From positions 6,867,501 to 6,931,500 of the forward strand of contig CATNEN010000001.1 in assembly GCA_950097015.1 (NCBI GenBank): a stretch of DNA of 64,000 bases, in the 5' to 3' direction. Position 1 is the first letter of the stretch. Every line of letters begins with the position of its first letter. The position numbers were made by a program, and so were the translations under genes. Below, piece by piece: positions 12,376-25,400 of the stretch. The notes under the pieces were generated by a model. That model searched no databases, was not told the DNA's origin, and saw only the letters and a program-made list of their open reading frames with translations. Source of the stretch: Macrostomum hystrix (lineage: Eukaryota > Platyhelminthes > Macrostomidae).

Positions 12376-12879
12376 GTGTCAAGCTCGTGAAGCATGGATA
12401 TTAAAAATATCCAGCTTTAGGTAGCAACAACGACTTCTGAACACCTAACTTTTAAACTAAGACGAAAGTTTCTTGAATGCAAATCATAGTAGAAGCTGTG
12501 CACTTAAATTAGCTTATCCTATAATGTGATCCAAAGCGCGCAATGCAATGTTTAAGCGCAGAATATTTCAAGTTTCCGAAATTTACATAAACTGTGCAAT
12601 AAAATCGAAGCTCAACTAAAAATAAACACACGCTACTGGAATAAACTTAGATAGAATCGTTCAGTCCAATGGGTCTTGGACAAGATTGTAATAACAAGAT
12701 AAAGTCCTCATAGTGAGACAACTTTGAAGAATTTAGGAGAAACCACTATGAATGTTGAAGTCCGTAGGTAACTGTTTTAAGAGAATCTAAAAATTAAAAT
12801 GGTTAAATTTTGCCCACTTAACAATTAGTACACGGCACACAGAGCCACAAAATGACATGCATTTTTTTCAAAATACTAA
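12376..12879. other. Unassigned sequence
   Basis: About 500 bp with no recognised gene or repeat, between a SINE and the tetranucleotide array. Confidence 0.4.
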
Positions 12880-13955
12880 CTGACTGCCTGACTGACTGAC
12901 TGCCTGACTGACTGACTGACTGCCTGACTGACTGACTGACTGACTGCCTGACTGACTGCCTGCCTGACTGACTACCTGACTGACTGACTGCCTGACTGAC
13001 TGCCTGACTGACTGACTGACTGACTGCCTGACTGACTGACTGACTGACTGACTGACTAACTAACTGACTGACTGACTGACTGCCTGACTGACTGACTGCC
13101 TGACTGACTGACTGCCTGACTGACTGACTGACTGACTGCCTGACTGACTGACTGACTGACTGACTGACTGACTGACTGACTGCCTGACTGAATGACTGAC
13201 TGACTGACTGCCTGACTGACTGACTGCCTGACTGACTGACTGACTGACTGACTGACTGACTGACTGACTGCCTGACTGAATGACTGACTGACTGACTGCC
13301 TGACTGACTGACTGACTGACTGACTGCCTGACTGACTGACTGCCTGACTGACTGACTGCCTGACTGAATGACTGACTGACTGACTGCCTGACTGACTGAC
13401 TGCCTGACTGACTGCCTGACTGACTGCCTGACTGACTGACTGCCTGACTGAATGACTGACTGACTGACTGCCTGACTGACTGCCTGACTGACTGACTGAC
13501 TGACTGACTGACTGACTGACTGACTGCCTGACTGAATGACTGACTGACTGACTGCCTGACTGACTGACTGACTGACTGACTGCCTGACTGACTGACTGCC
13601 TGACTGACTGACTGCCTGACTGAATGACTGACTGACTGACTGCCTGACTGACTGACTGCCTGACTGACTGCCTGACTGACTGACTGCCTGACTGACTGCC
13701 TGACTGAATGACTGACTGACTGACTGCCTGACTGACTGACTGACTGACTGACTGCCTGACTGACTGCCTGACTGACTGACTGCCTGACTGCCTGACTGAC
13801 TGACTGACTGCCTGACTGACTGCCTGACTGACTGACTGCCTGACTGACTGACTGACTGACTGCCTGACTGACTGACTGACTGCCTGACTGACTGACTGCC
13901 TGACTGACTGACTGAATGACTGACTGACTGACTGACTGACTGACTGAATGACTAG
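12880..13955 (+). repeat. (ACTG)n array, about 1.07 kb
   Basis: A tetranucleotide array in which ACTG units are interspersed with CCTG, and rarer AATG, units. Sub-blocks carrying AATG recur at roughly regular intervals, suggesting that longer blocks were themselves duplicated. Confidence 0.97.
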
Positions 13956-16544
13956 CTATATACGAGTATTTATAGTAAGAATTATAGTCAGAATAAATTG
14001 AAGCGAACAGGTTAGAAAAAAGATTTACAATTTCAAAATTAGAAAGTTAGGAAGAAGCTTTCGAAAAAAACAAATAGCTACAATGAATTCTTTTAGGATC
14101 TAGCAAACATGGTCATTCACGTGACTGTCGACTGATGTAAGCCAAAAACATTTAGCTCACGAAAAAGGAATTAGTTGCATTTAATTGCATATACACCTTG
14201 AAATTGCAGCATTAAACTAAGCGAAGCGAAATCAACCGCAACAGTTTTTGGAGTCACGCAGAGAAAGCGATACATTGCCCTGCGCACCATTATCGAGGCC
14301 AGTTAAATGTAACATTTTCAAAAGCTTGCACTGGTTCTGATGCCGCGTCCGTTATTAGAAATATATATTTCAAATGAAGTCTTTACTACAGGATATAGTA
14401 AGATTTATTTTCTACTCCGCCTAACTCGAAAGAGAAATCATATAAAGAACGGAAAGCATCTACGACAAACAAAAAAGCCAAGAAGGAAATCCTGCTTCGC
14501 TACATAAGGGAAAAATTCCAGCACAACTAGGTCCCCATCCAAGACACGAGTGGGTTCATGTCGCACGCAATGTTGCCACAAGATGGGTTGGGACACGGGG
14601 TAAAGATTCGTATTGAACAGAAATTCGCTAGTATTTTAGTAGTAGCTAACAATAATAACTGGTCCAAAGACCTAGAAATTGGTCTGACTTGTTGCAATAG
14701 GGATAACAGGAAGAAGGAAAGAACAGCGTAGAAAAAGGCGGAGAGACGAAAATAGCAGAAGAATCATTGTTTCGTACTATGTATGATCTTTGCTAGCCGA
14801 TTATAACCAGAAGTAGTCGTTTTGTCTGGCTTAAAAACTTTTCAATTGAAATGTGCTATATTTACTACTGAAAAATTAGACAAGTAGTTAAATAGGCATA
14901 TCGATATCTGTTGTTTAAATTTGTAAAACGGAATATATTATAGAGCACTTTTTGCTAATCAGATTGCTACAGATCAGATTTTGTTGGAATAGTAGAATAG
15001 CAACAATAAGATGAGTAACAGTGACTTATATTCATCGAGCCAGTAGATTTGTTAGTGAATATTGCTCTAGTGCGTGTTAGATAACGGTATTAGGAAATGG
15101 TTTTCTGTCAGCGCAAAAGACCGCAGTCTAGGTTGTTAACGCACCGCATACTACGGTGCAAACATTGCGAACTTAGATAAGAAGTAGATAGAAATTTGGT
15201 AGTAATAAAACAGACTTTAAGCGATATAGATACAACTAAATGTCATGCACTAACAGTCTTCAAGGCAAAAAATCATTTTTTTAACTCGGGAGATAAAATA
15301 AAATACATTTTTTTACTAAAGAGGATATGTGGGTTGCGAGGAGTCGATTCTGACTATTCTGATATTCCAGCGACATTAAACTTAAACTTAAGATGGCTTC
15401 AGCCAACTAGAAACCGTTCGTGAGGAAATATCTTATAAAGGCAAAACAGGTGCAAACCTAGTGCTTTTCGTTTAGGAATGTTTTATTGCTTCAAATTTTA
15501 CCAAATAAAAGAACTCTGACTAATTCTTTGAACCAAAAACTAGGTCATGGAGAGAGGGTGAAAGCTTTCAAGAGGTGAAGACTGAAAAATGTAAAGCTTA
15601 GTAAAGGAAGCATTTCAAAGCTAATTCACCCCAGCCCGAGTTATGTAACACTTAGATGTCAGACAAACCAGAAAAGAAAAAAACTTTGACTCTAAATGCA
15701 CCATTACAATTCTAGGAAAAAAACTAATTTGAAATAGAGATTGATTTTTAAATTTGTCTTATATTGGAGTAATTGGAGTAAATATGAACAAAAGATGGCT
15801 ATTCGAAAATTTCCGGTTTTACACAATGTGATTAATTATAGCTGATATTTAATAACTTAAAATTTTGAGCGTGTCATTGTCTTGACAAAATTTCAAATCA
15901 AAGGATTTTTATACGTCAATCGATTTATCATTTCGATGTGCACTTTAATTACAGAATCTTTAGCAACTACTGCTTAGCGTATATATACTAATACACTATT
16001 ATTTTAACAGGTTTTAGAGGTTGCTTATTAGGAATTTAATTTTATCTAAGAACAAAGCCAAGGATTTTAGCAATCTTCGAGTATTATGAAAAAATGCTTT
16101 GTGTATCGAGCTTAAATGCAATCTGAATGTCACTGCTTTGAATAGTGTTCTGTAAAAGAGTCATTCCTTTCATAGGCGACGATAACAGCTAGCTAGTCTC
16201 CTATAGAATTAAAAATGAGACAGACAAAAAAAATATCCCAAACGAGAACAGTGGAACGCCACCTGGATCTCAAAAGAAGCCAAAAAGCATTGGGCGAGCT
16301 ATTAAATAGAACAATATACATTTGCCTTCTTTGTCAATTACTCGTAGATTTAGCAATGTCTGCTAATAAAAGCATAGAGAACACTAAATGACAGGATACT
16401 TCAGAACATAAATTTATATTTGATGGCACTCAGATTGATGAAACTACATATAATAGGGCAAGTTTATTATGCAAGGATAAACGAAAATTCAGGCACCTAA
16501 AAAATTATAAATGAAACTAGGAAATTCGGAATAGAAACAGTAGA
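13956..16544. other. Unassigned 2.6-kb AT-rich region
   Basis: No frame with a recognisable domain, no RNA gene and no mobile element ends could be identified. The frame at 15196-15423 has no supporting features. Confidence 0.4.
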
Positions 16545-17410
16545 GTAGAGAGCGGAAGAGGGCAGACAGTAGAGTAGACAGAGGGAAGTGGGTAGACAGG
16601 AGAAGACAGCGGGAAGTGGGTAGACAAAGGAGAAGACAGAGGGAAGAGGGTAGACAGAGGAGACAGCGGGAAGAGGGTAGACAGAAGAGGAGACAGCGGG
16701 AAGAGGGTAGACAGAAGAGGAGACAGCGGGAAGAGGGTAGACAGAGGAGACAGCGGGAAGAGGGTAGACAGAGGAGACAGCGGGAAGAGGGTAGACAGAG
16801 GAGACAGCGGGAAGAGGGTAGACAGAGGAGACAGCGGGAAGAGGGTAGACAGAGGAGACAGCGGGAAGAGGGTAGACAGAGGAGACAGCGGGAAGAGGGT
16901 AGACAGAGGAGAAGACAGCGGGAAGAGGGTAGACAGAGGAGAAGACAGCGGGAAGAGGGTAGACAGAGGAGACAGCGGGAAGAGGGTAGACAGAGGAGAC
17001 AGCGGGAAGAGGGTAGACAGAGGAGACAGCGGGAAGAGGGTAGACAGAGGAGACAGCGGGAAGAGGGTAGACAGAGGAGACAGCGGGAAGAGGGTAGACA
17101 GAGGAGACAGCGGGAAGAGGGTAGACAGAGGAGACAGCAGGAAGAGGGTAGACAGAGGAGAAGACAGCGGGAAGTGGGTAGACAAAGGAGAAGACAGAGG
17201 GAAGAGGGTAGACAGAGGAGACAGCGGGAAGAGGGTAGACAGAGGAGACAGCGGGAAGAGGGTAGACAGAGGATACAGCGGGAAGAGGGTAGACAGAGGA
17301 GAAGACAGCGGGAAGAGGGTAGACAGAGGAGAAGACAGGGAAGAGGGTAGTCACAGGAGAAGACAGATGGAAGAGGGTAGTCAGAGGAGAAGACAGCGGG
17401 AAGAGTTTAA
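16545..17410 (+). repeat. 27/30-bp purine-rich minisatellite
   Basis: The unit GACAGCGGGAAGAGGGTAGA plus CAGAGGA (27 bp) alternates with 30-bp versions that carry an extra AAG. The plus strand is strongly purine-rich. All frames through it stay open because 27 and 30 are multiples of 3. Confidence 0.96.
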
Positions 17411-18002
17411 TCGAAACATCCTCTATTTGATAATCCTTTTTCCTATTCCTCTTACGGACTAGTACCGAGCAGACAACTAGGCCGGCAAATTCATGCCGTC
17501 AAGGTCAACCCTAGATGGGGCAATCGAATCTAGACTACAGTGCTTGGGCTAGCCATATAACTCTGCACTTTTCCACATCCAATGGCCAGCCTAATGCATT
17601 CTCCCTCTCCCGGTTAAAAAGGGCGCTTGTACTTGAAATCGACGCCGCTATCAGTTAGAGAAGTAGGCGGGTGAGTAATAGGTACCACGAGTGATACGGA
17701 CTGCCCAAAAGCTAGACTAAAAAACACTTGACTCAGAAAATTAAGTGCCTGAGTGCTTGAGTATCAAAAAAGCTGTGCAAAAGTGCAAATAGATGCACTA
17801 TGATCATTGCATCGAAAAATGCGAACAAACTTTTTTAATGCGCATCGATAGACTGCCATTTTGCGTCGAAAATTATAAAAAAACTCGGCTTTGAGTAGCA
17901 CTGCTTATTTTTGCAATTTTTGCTTCGATTCACGGTCGATAATATCCGTTCTTTTAGGCCAAATAACTAAACCCAAAGCTTAAGACCAAAGTCTAAGGAT
18001 CT
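17411..18002. other. Unassigned sequence
   Basis: About 600 bp between two arrays with no gene or repeat recognised. Confidence 0.4.
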
Positions 18003-18835
18003 GTCTATTCTCTCTGCATTATATCTATCTCGTCTCATTCATCCCATGTCTAATCTCTCCATGTCTTATTTAATCCAATGTCTAATCTTTCCCTGTCTTA
18101 TTTTATCCCATGTCTAATCTCTCCCAGTCTTATTTCATCCCATGTCTAATCTCTCCCAGTCTTATTTCATCCTATGTCTAATCTCTCCCTGTCTTATTTT
18201 ATCCCATGTCTAATCTCTCCCTGTCTTATTTCATCCCATGTCTAATCTCTCCATGTCTTATTTAATCCCATGTCTAATCTCTCCCAGTCTTATTTTATCC
18301 CATGTCTAATCTCTCCCTGTCTTATTTCAACCCATGTCTAATCTCTCCCAGTCTTATTTCAACCCATGTCTAATCTCTCCCAGTCTTATTTCATCTCATG
18401 TCTAATCTCTCCCTGTCTTATTTCATCCCATGTCTAATCTCTCCCTGTCTTATTTCAACCCATGTCTAATCTCTCCCAGTCTTATTTCAACCCATGTCTA
18501 ATCTCTCCCTGTCTTATTTCATCCCATGTCTAATCTCTCCCTGTCTTATTTCAACCCATGTCTAATCTCTCCCTGTCTTATTTCAACCCATGTCTAATCT
18601 CTCCCAGTCTTATTTCAACCCATGTCTAATCTCTCCCTGTCTTATTTCATCCCATGTCTAATCTCTCCCTGTCTTATTTCAACCCATGTCTAATCTCTCC
18701 CAGTCTTATTTCAACCCATGTCTAATCTCTCCCTGTCTTATTTAATCCCATGTCTAATCTCTCCCAGTCTTATTTCATCCCATGTCTAATCTCTCCCTGT
18801 CTTATTTCATCCCGTGTCTAATACCCCGTCTGATC
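18003..18835 (+). repeat. 32-bp minisatellite
   Basis: About 25 copies of CATGTCTAATCTCTCCCTGT followed by CTTATTTCATCC. The half unit TGTCTAATCTCTCCC is also the core of the 16-bp array inside the hAT element at 38470-38980. Confidence 0.96.
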
Positions 18836-19492
18836 TCACCCTCTGTGGCTCTCTTATCTCCTGTCAAATCTCCTACCTGTCTCACCACACCTTCTAATCT
18901 CATCATTTCCGTCCTATCTCACCCACATCATTGTCCTATCTCTCTCATGTCTTATTTTTTATCTAGCTTGTGTCCTATCATATTCCTATTTCCATTTTCA
19001 ATCCTGCGAATTGTCGCATTCTAATCGATAATGTCTAATCTCTTTTAGTCAGTTTTAAGCCCTTGAAAATAGGATTTTAGGGTTGAAAGTATAAATAAAA
19101 CTAATAGTTAACAAATAAACGCACTGTTATAATACAAAGAGTATAAACACTCACCACGTTAACAGATTAGGAGAGTTTCGTTCCATCCATTGCAGGTGCT
19201 ATACCACCCGATAGTTAGTGAATTGATCAAACTGCAAGCTCATTTGTCGATAAACATAATTGTATCTCTCAGATGAACATATATCAATGGAAGAACGTTT
19301 TTTAGCTTAGGCACTTGAATCGGAAGTTGCAGACGATAGAAAGGCACCGTGACTGTCTTTAATAAGCAATGCAATTAGTGGAAGACAATTAGTTCAGTTG
19401 GACCACTCTTGTGTCTGAAACAATATAGAGAATTTGATGAGTTAATTTAATAATATACTGTTCTTTTATTAAAACAAATAAAAAAAATAATT
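18836..19492. other. Unassigned sequence
   Basis: The first ~200 bp contain decayed CT-rich repeats continuing the array. The rest shows nothing recognisable. Confidence 0.4.
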
Positions 19493-19735
19493 GCAGGAGG
19501 GCTGTGGGCAACGTCACATCATTTGTTCACACTAGACCCGCAGCCAGCGAGGAGGCAATTCTACACATTTACAGGTGAGTACGACTGCCTTGACTTTCTC
19601 ATCGTCACGCAGTGTACACTCTAACTGTGCCTAGGAGGCTGGCCCTCAATGGCGTAAATTGCACGACATTTGGGGTGCACGACTGCGCCCCAACTGAATG
19701 TGGCCTCGCCGCGGAATCGAGCTCAGGGACATCAT
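19493..19735 (-). mobile_element. tRNA-derived SINE, copy B (5' truncated, minus strand)
   Basis: The reverse complement matches the SINE at 60984-61300 through CTCGATTCCGCGGCGAGGCC, the central GGCACAGT.AGAGTGTACAC block, and the tail with GCGAGGAGGCAATT in complement. The tRNA A-box end is missing, so the copy starts near the B-box. Confidence 0.75.
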
Positions 19736-20238
19736 TTTTCAGTAAAGAAATAACTGACACTGTTATTGCAGTCCAGATTTTAATTTGAATATTTATAACA
19801 CTGACAGTTCGATTTTCACTAGTTTTTTCGAGTTTTTTTATTGTCGCAGTTGCAAACAAAAAACAGAACGCAATAAGTAGAATCTGATATACACTCAAGT
19901 ATTTATACAAGCACAGTAGCTTGGGGAATGGGGAAATCGTTTATAATGTATTGTTAATAATATGGCCAGATGGAATCAATCACGATACCAAACAAAAACA
20001 AACACGAAAATTGGTAAGCAAATACTTTTAATTGCACAGAAACAAAATCATTAAAATAAAATAATAGAGCTTGATAAATAATACAGTGAGAAAAAAGATG
20101 CAATGATTGAGATAAACTCGTGAGAGAACAGGAAACAGGTAGGATAACACAATAGGGAAAGCGTTGAATTGTATTGCATCCGCATAGTAACAATGTCATT
20201 TAGGGAACAAGTAAGCTAGACATCAATATGTAATTATT

Positions 20239-20895
20239 TCACAAATCACGCTCGCGTCGTCCGCGTCGACTAGCATGGCCAGGTAAATATTTATCGCCAT
20301 TTGTTGTCGTTGGCAACCGGCCAGTTAATAGAACTCCATTGAAATAAGCAGTCTTGGCAACTTTGTACTGCGACAAATAACAATGCTTGGACTTGGCTGA
20401 TATTGCACTGCTGCGCTTGCGAGAGGAGACACTGCCGACGACGGCTACGCCACTGGCGCTGCCATTGACGCCCGAATTCTGATGCCGATGAGTTGACAGA
20501 TTCTGGGCTCGGGTTCGTCGACAAGGTGGAAACCGAAGGTAAAATTTATCTGTCTGATTAGCAGTTCCTTCCGATGAAGATTCAGCTGGACTAGCTCCAG
20601 AACTGTTGCAATGCTTGCCATTACTGTTGACATTTTCAGTAGTAGATGCATGCTGGCAACGCTGCTTCGATGACTCTTTAGGATCCGTTTCCATGGCAAC
20701 TATTCGCCGAGCAGAGGGCGATCGATTCTGACAGGCTCTAGGATTGAATAACTGTACCGGCTGACCATTTTGAGACTTAATAGACGTCTCTGAACACAAG
20801 TCCGTTTCCATTGGCTGTTCGTCGACGCGAACGCAGCCGCCGCTGGCAAGTGAACTTCTTTTAAAAGAAGCTATCGGTTTCTCTTTGTTCATCAT
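20239..20895 (-). CDS. Possible orphan protein, disordered, Ser/Arg-rich
   Basis: An open frame of 218 codons from an ATG-ATG pair at 20895 to a TGA at 20239. I do not recognise the family. The product is rich in Ser, Thr, Asn and Arg, contains two MET-D motifs (PMETD and AMETD), a basic cluster (SSRKRSS) and a basic C-terminus (ASRRGRRERDL), as expected of a disordered nuclear or regulatory protein. Codons are GC-richer than the surrounding DNA, which favours coding. The frame is open a little upstream of the ATG, so a 5' exon is possible. No membrane segment, signal peptide or globular domain is visible. Confidence 0.45.
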   Translation of the reverse strand: MMNKEKPIASFKRSSLASGGCVRVDEQPMETDLCSETSIKSQNGQPVQLFNPRACQNRSPSARRIVAMETDPKESSKQRCQHASTTENVNSNGKHCNSSGASPAESSSEGTANQTDKFYLRFPPCRRTRAQNLSTHRHQNSGVNGSASGVAVVGSVSSRKRSSAISAKSKHCYLSQYKVAKTAYFNGVLLTGRLPTTTNGDKYLPGHASRRGRRERDL

Positions 20896-22415
20896 TGTCG
20901 TCGGTAAGTTCAAGAAAATATAGGAACACGCCTTTAATTGCGGTCTTTAAAAGCCATTCTTGGCCTGCATCGCAAATTGAAGTTGAAAAACTGCAGTCAA
21001 CTCCGCGTGAATGCGCTCAATAGAAAATCAACCAGGAAATTTGTTGCTAGCTCCTGTGAGCTTTTTTAACTGAACAATAGGGCGTTAGCTTAAATTAACG
21101 GCTGTGGACAACAATGGGCCTGGAGTTTCATTGAAAGAGCTAACTCAATGAAAAAGTATCTACATGAAGGTCATGCTTTTAACAGTGGTACAACAAGTTC
21201 AACTTCTGACTTGATTAAATATAGCTTGAAGTCAATTTGCGAAGACTACTCGGTTTGCAGAGTTGATTGACTCGTTTCAAAGTTATATAACGCATACGCG
21301 GGGGGCCTAAAATCCTTTGAACCGAAGAAGGGGTGTGCGTATGCGCACGCTGTGTGAAGGAGGCGGGGTGGCTGTCGTAGTCACACAAGGCAGTGAATAT
21401 ATATTATATATGAAGGAAGGTTTTCTATACGTAAGAGAGAGAGGGTAAGAGAATTTACTGTACACTGCAGGCGTTTTGAATGTACATTAGGGCCCAACGC
21501 CGGGAGCACGAGGACGAAAATAGACTTTAGGTGATGAAATGTAGGAGGGACAGAGAAGCGCTATTGGGGGGAGGGGATGAAAAACCCTCACGCTCACATG
21601 CCAGCCCAACCCCACCCCAAGGCCGGCTTTCACACTGCCAACTACTCCCTTTTTATCGGGAATGCGTCATCGAGATAAGAGAGAGGGAAGAGAGAAATTT
21701 GAGTAGAAAGAGGAGTAGAGAGGACCTAGAACTTAGACTTTTAGTAATGGGGAGGAAGGAAATAGAGGGTTTAGTAGAGTTGGAGAATGTAGGATAGGAG
21801 ACATTGCGAAGTTGGACGGTCAGAGTGTAAAAAGCCTACAGAGAAAAGACAGAGAGAGAGAGAGAGAGCTAATGAGAAAGGAGAGAACAGCGATAAGAAA
21901 ATAAAGAACTGAGCGAACTCTCGATATAATATAATCGGCCCGTGGTCGGGGATGGTCAGAGTAGTGAATCGCGACATAAAGTGCAAGAGAGGAGGAAGAT
22001 GACGTTGGACTTAGGATCGCTCCCCTAGCCAAGCCCACACGCTCGATTTTGGAAGACATTGCAGCTGCTAGACAGCTTGAATGGGCGACCTTAGCTGGAT
22101 TTGAACTGGCCAATCGGAATGAAGAACCCTAAAGTGCATGCATACGTACGAACTAACTCGCCTCCTGGATGAGTAGTGAGAAGCTTGCACTTTTCCAAAT
22201 GTCAAATGCAGGAGCGAGAAAAATTAACTGTCTTATCCATGCTAAGCATGGCTTCACTCATACTCAATGAGCCTCTGCCTAGACTTGCAAGCCAAAACCG
22301 ACAGCAAGCTACAACTAAAAGATTTTGCACGGTTTATCAATATTTTATAGTTTCTACTCAATTTCTTCATCTCCTATTGAAATATTTCACTGCTTTAGTC
22401 TAATAGTGAAACTTA
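20896..22415. other. Unassigned sequence with GA-rich tract
   Basis: Contains purine-rich stretches, including (GA)n near 21855-21880. Several short frames in this stretch (21531-21797, 21820-22113, 22176-22403) lack recognisable domains. A B-box-like GTTCAAATCC occurs near 22095 on the minus strand without an A-box. Confidence 0.35.
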
Positions 22416-23035
22416 TATCACAGTGTCCTCAACTAATCTCCCAGTGTCTTAGCAGCCACCCACCTCCACAAATCTCTCAGAGTCTTAACAGCCACCTCCA
22501 CTAATATCCTAGTGTCCTAGCAGCCACCTTCACTAATCTCCAAGTGTCTTAGCAGCCAACCACTTCCACTAATCTCCCAGTGTCTTAACAGCCACCTCCA
22601 CTTATCTCTCAGTGTCTTAACAGCCACCTCCACTTATCTCTCAGTGTCTTAACAGCCACCTCCACTAATCTCCAAGTGTCTTAGCAGCCACCCACCTCCA
22701 CTAATCTCCTAGTGTCTAAGCAGCCACCCACCTCCACTAATATCCCAGTGTCTCAGCAGCCACCCACCTCCACTAATCTCCCAGCGTTTTAGCAGCCACC
22801 TCCACTAATCTCCCAGCGTTTTAGCAGCCACCTCCACTAATCTCCCAGTGTCTCAGCAGCCACCCACCTCCACTAATCTCCAAGTGTCTTAGCAGCCACC
22901 TCCACTAATATCCCAGTGTTTTAGCAGCCACCTCCACTAATCTCCAAGTGTCTTAGCAGCCACCCACCTCCACTAACCTCCCAGTCTCAGCAGCCACCCA
23001 CCCTGACTAATGACTTAGTGTCTCAGCAGCCACCC
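22416..23035 (+). repeat. 32/36-bp minisatellite
   Basis: About 19 copies of CAGCCACCTCCACTAATCTC followed by CCAGTGTCTTAG (32 bp). Some copies carry an extra CCCA (36 bp). Confidence 0.95.
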
Positions 23036-23501
23036 ATTCTACTAGGTGTATGCAAAGCATCAATCGAATTTTCTGTACCCAATCTAGCGTACTTTTTTTC
23101 GCTTTTAGTCCCAAAAGTAAAAAATAAGAGAAACGTCGGCGAAAGAATATCTGGAGGGCATTTTAGTTTATATGCATACTGCACTACTCATAGTAGAGAA
23201 AGTACTCTTAGGGTAATCGAGTATTATACTTACAGTAAAATAATTATATTGATGATTTAAATTTCATCTTAGTAAAGAGTAAAATAGTTGCATGCGAAAG
23301 ACTGTAGCCGAGTAGTTCTGAACACAGAACACAGAAAGTGGACTAAACTTAATTTAAAAAAATATTTTAGACATAATTTTTTCTCATGATTTCACCTTTT
23401 GTTATACATTATTTATTGTGAAAAGAGCCAAACAAACTAACTAGTTACTTGTCAATCCTTTATACTAAAGGACAAAGTCTAACTCTGAAGTTGTTACTTA
23501 G

Positions 23502-23660
23502 ATTACTATTTGCTTTATTTCCAAATATAAATTCAAATGATTGAATTATACTTATATTATTTTTGTGACTAACTTTTGACTGTTCTAGTTACACTTTTTC
23601 ATATATATAAGTATAATTCAATCATTTGAATTTATATTTGGAAATAAAGCAAATAGTAAT
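23502..23660. repeat. Perfect 55-bp inverted repeat (hairpin)
   Basis: The left arm 23502-23556 is the exact reverse complement of the right arm 23606-23660, with a 49-nt spacer. A transcript would fold into a 55-bp stem. It could be a small MITE or a recent foldback; no flanking duplication was identified. Confidence 0.9.
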
Positions 23661-23885
23661 ATAAGATGCTTTTTAATATATGTAAGAAAATCCAATACTA
23701 AATAATAATGAATAATTCCAGACATTTTGTTTGAATACACTATCAAAAATGTAACTAAAGAAGGGAAAGAAAGGTGCAGGTTGTGCCCTGAGTGCTATAA
23801 GTATAATTATTCATTATAATATATATCATATAAGTATAAGTATTTAAATATATATCAACTGCTAGACAACTTCTAGCAGTTTTTT

Positions 23886-25400
23886 AGACAACTGCACCAT
23901 GTGGAATGGCTACTTGGACACATTTTGTATGTGGAGTCCCCTACAAATAATTATCTCCTAGAAAAACTTACTAGGACTTAAGTTAAGTTAAAATAACTTG
24001 CAGAATACAATTTATCTTGCAGAATAACCCACAAACTACAGTTCTTTTCAGAATGACATTTTCAAACAACAGCACTGTGTGGAATGGCTACCTAGGCACA
24101 CAATTTGCATGCATTGTCCAGTATAAAAATTATCATTGCAGAATAGAGGTGTCACAAGATCTTGATGAGACAAGATTCAAGATGAGATCTTGAATTCTTT
24201 TTATATTTTAATATGAAATTTTCAGGAGACAAGAAATATAAGTCAAGTATTTTTTTAATACACAGATACTTTTTAGAAATTGGTTTTTTGTTGTAGTATC
24301 TGCAGTAATGCAATTTTGAAATGGTTTAAAACATAAATGTCAATCAGTTTTGGCTTTTAATGAATGTTGTTACTCGTAATAATTGCTATAATACTAGCTT
24401 GTATATGTGCTCTTTTAGTTATCATTTGTTCAGCAACAAGGTGATATGGCAGCAGCCTTAAAGTCAATATGCTTGTCTTTTGATGTATTTGTACTAAACA
24501 CTAAGTAATTATCTACTTATATGTAAATACTAGAATACATGAAGCAAATTTTCAAACTTGGAAATATATGCGGAACATTTTACTTGTCCCCAAATGGATA
24601 GGAAAGAATAGCTTCTCACTTGTTCTTTATTTCTTTCTTTCTCAATGATAGCAAGCACATATTATGCATTAAAAGTTATAAAATCTGTTGCTCTGCTGTA
24701 TAAGTGAGGCACCTGTCAGCATCAGTCATGTAGGCACATTGCCTTTGGCTTTCATATTGGCCTTCAATGCATGGTTAAAAAAGGTAAAGTAAACCTAGTG
24801 ATTACATATAGAAACACATAGCAAACTACACACAGATAGGGAAACAGAGCAAACAATAAACATATATAATGACGTGAAAATGCAAAGCATAGTTGGCTAC
24901 AACCAAGATGATAAAAACATGAGATGTAACTGCTTGCACATTGTATAGGTAATAGGTATTAACACTGAGTATCCACTTGGTAGGCTCTAGCTAATAGCAC
25001 TTTCACATAGTATTAAGTATGACTGTACAAGTAATAAGAATTAAATGTTTAAGAATTATTTTAAATAAAAAATATACCTTTTTATTTGTTTAAAAGTTTA
25101 GAATCAGAGAAAAATAAAAAGACTTTGAAATTTCTTGCAAATCTAGATTTCAGAATCTTATCTTGTCTCATCTTGTCTTGAATTTCTCAACTAATAACCT
25201 ATTCTCATCTTGAATCTCGTCTCAAATAAAATCTTAATTTTATTAAAGCTCTATTGCAGAATACAATTTTTCTTGCAGAATGACATTTACAGACAATGGA
25301 ACTGTGTGGAATGGCTAGGCCTACCTAGACACACATTTTGCATGCAGAGTCCCCTACATATAAATATCTTGTGGAATAACTTGTAAAATAAAATTTTGAA
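23886..25400 (+). repeat. Dispersed/tandem repeat of about 180 bp, three partial copies
   Basis: Copies near 23886, 24066 and 25285 share CTGTGTGGAATGGCTAC, a CACACATTTTGCATGCA.AGTCC block and repeated TTGCAGAAT segments. The last two copies are separated by the hAT-like insertion 24144-25253. Confidence 0.7.
24144..25253. mobile_element. hAT-like non-autonomous element with 8-bp target duplication
   Basis: The 1110-bp insertion is flanked by TTGCAGAA on both sides (24136-24143 and 25254-25261), an 8-bp target-site duplication as made by hAT transposases. Ends begin TAGAGGTGT and end in the complement of TAGAGCTTT, and subterminal AAGATGAGA-type motifs occur inverted on both sides. No transposase frame is present. 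Confidence 0.6.

Noticed and set aside
16497-17354. Long frames on both strands encoding repeats such as YPLPAVSS or RQREEG
   Set aside because: A consequence of the 27/30-bp minisatellite; no unique flanking coding sequence or domain.
18003-18835. CRISPR-like direct repeats of 30-32 bp (also at 10.4, 22.4, 46.8 and 61.9 kb)
   Set aside because: Units are contiguous without unique spacers, and the surroundings are eukaryotic with introns and transposons.
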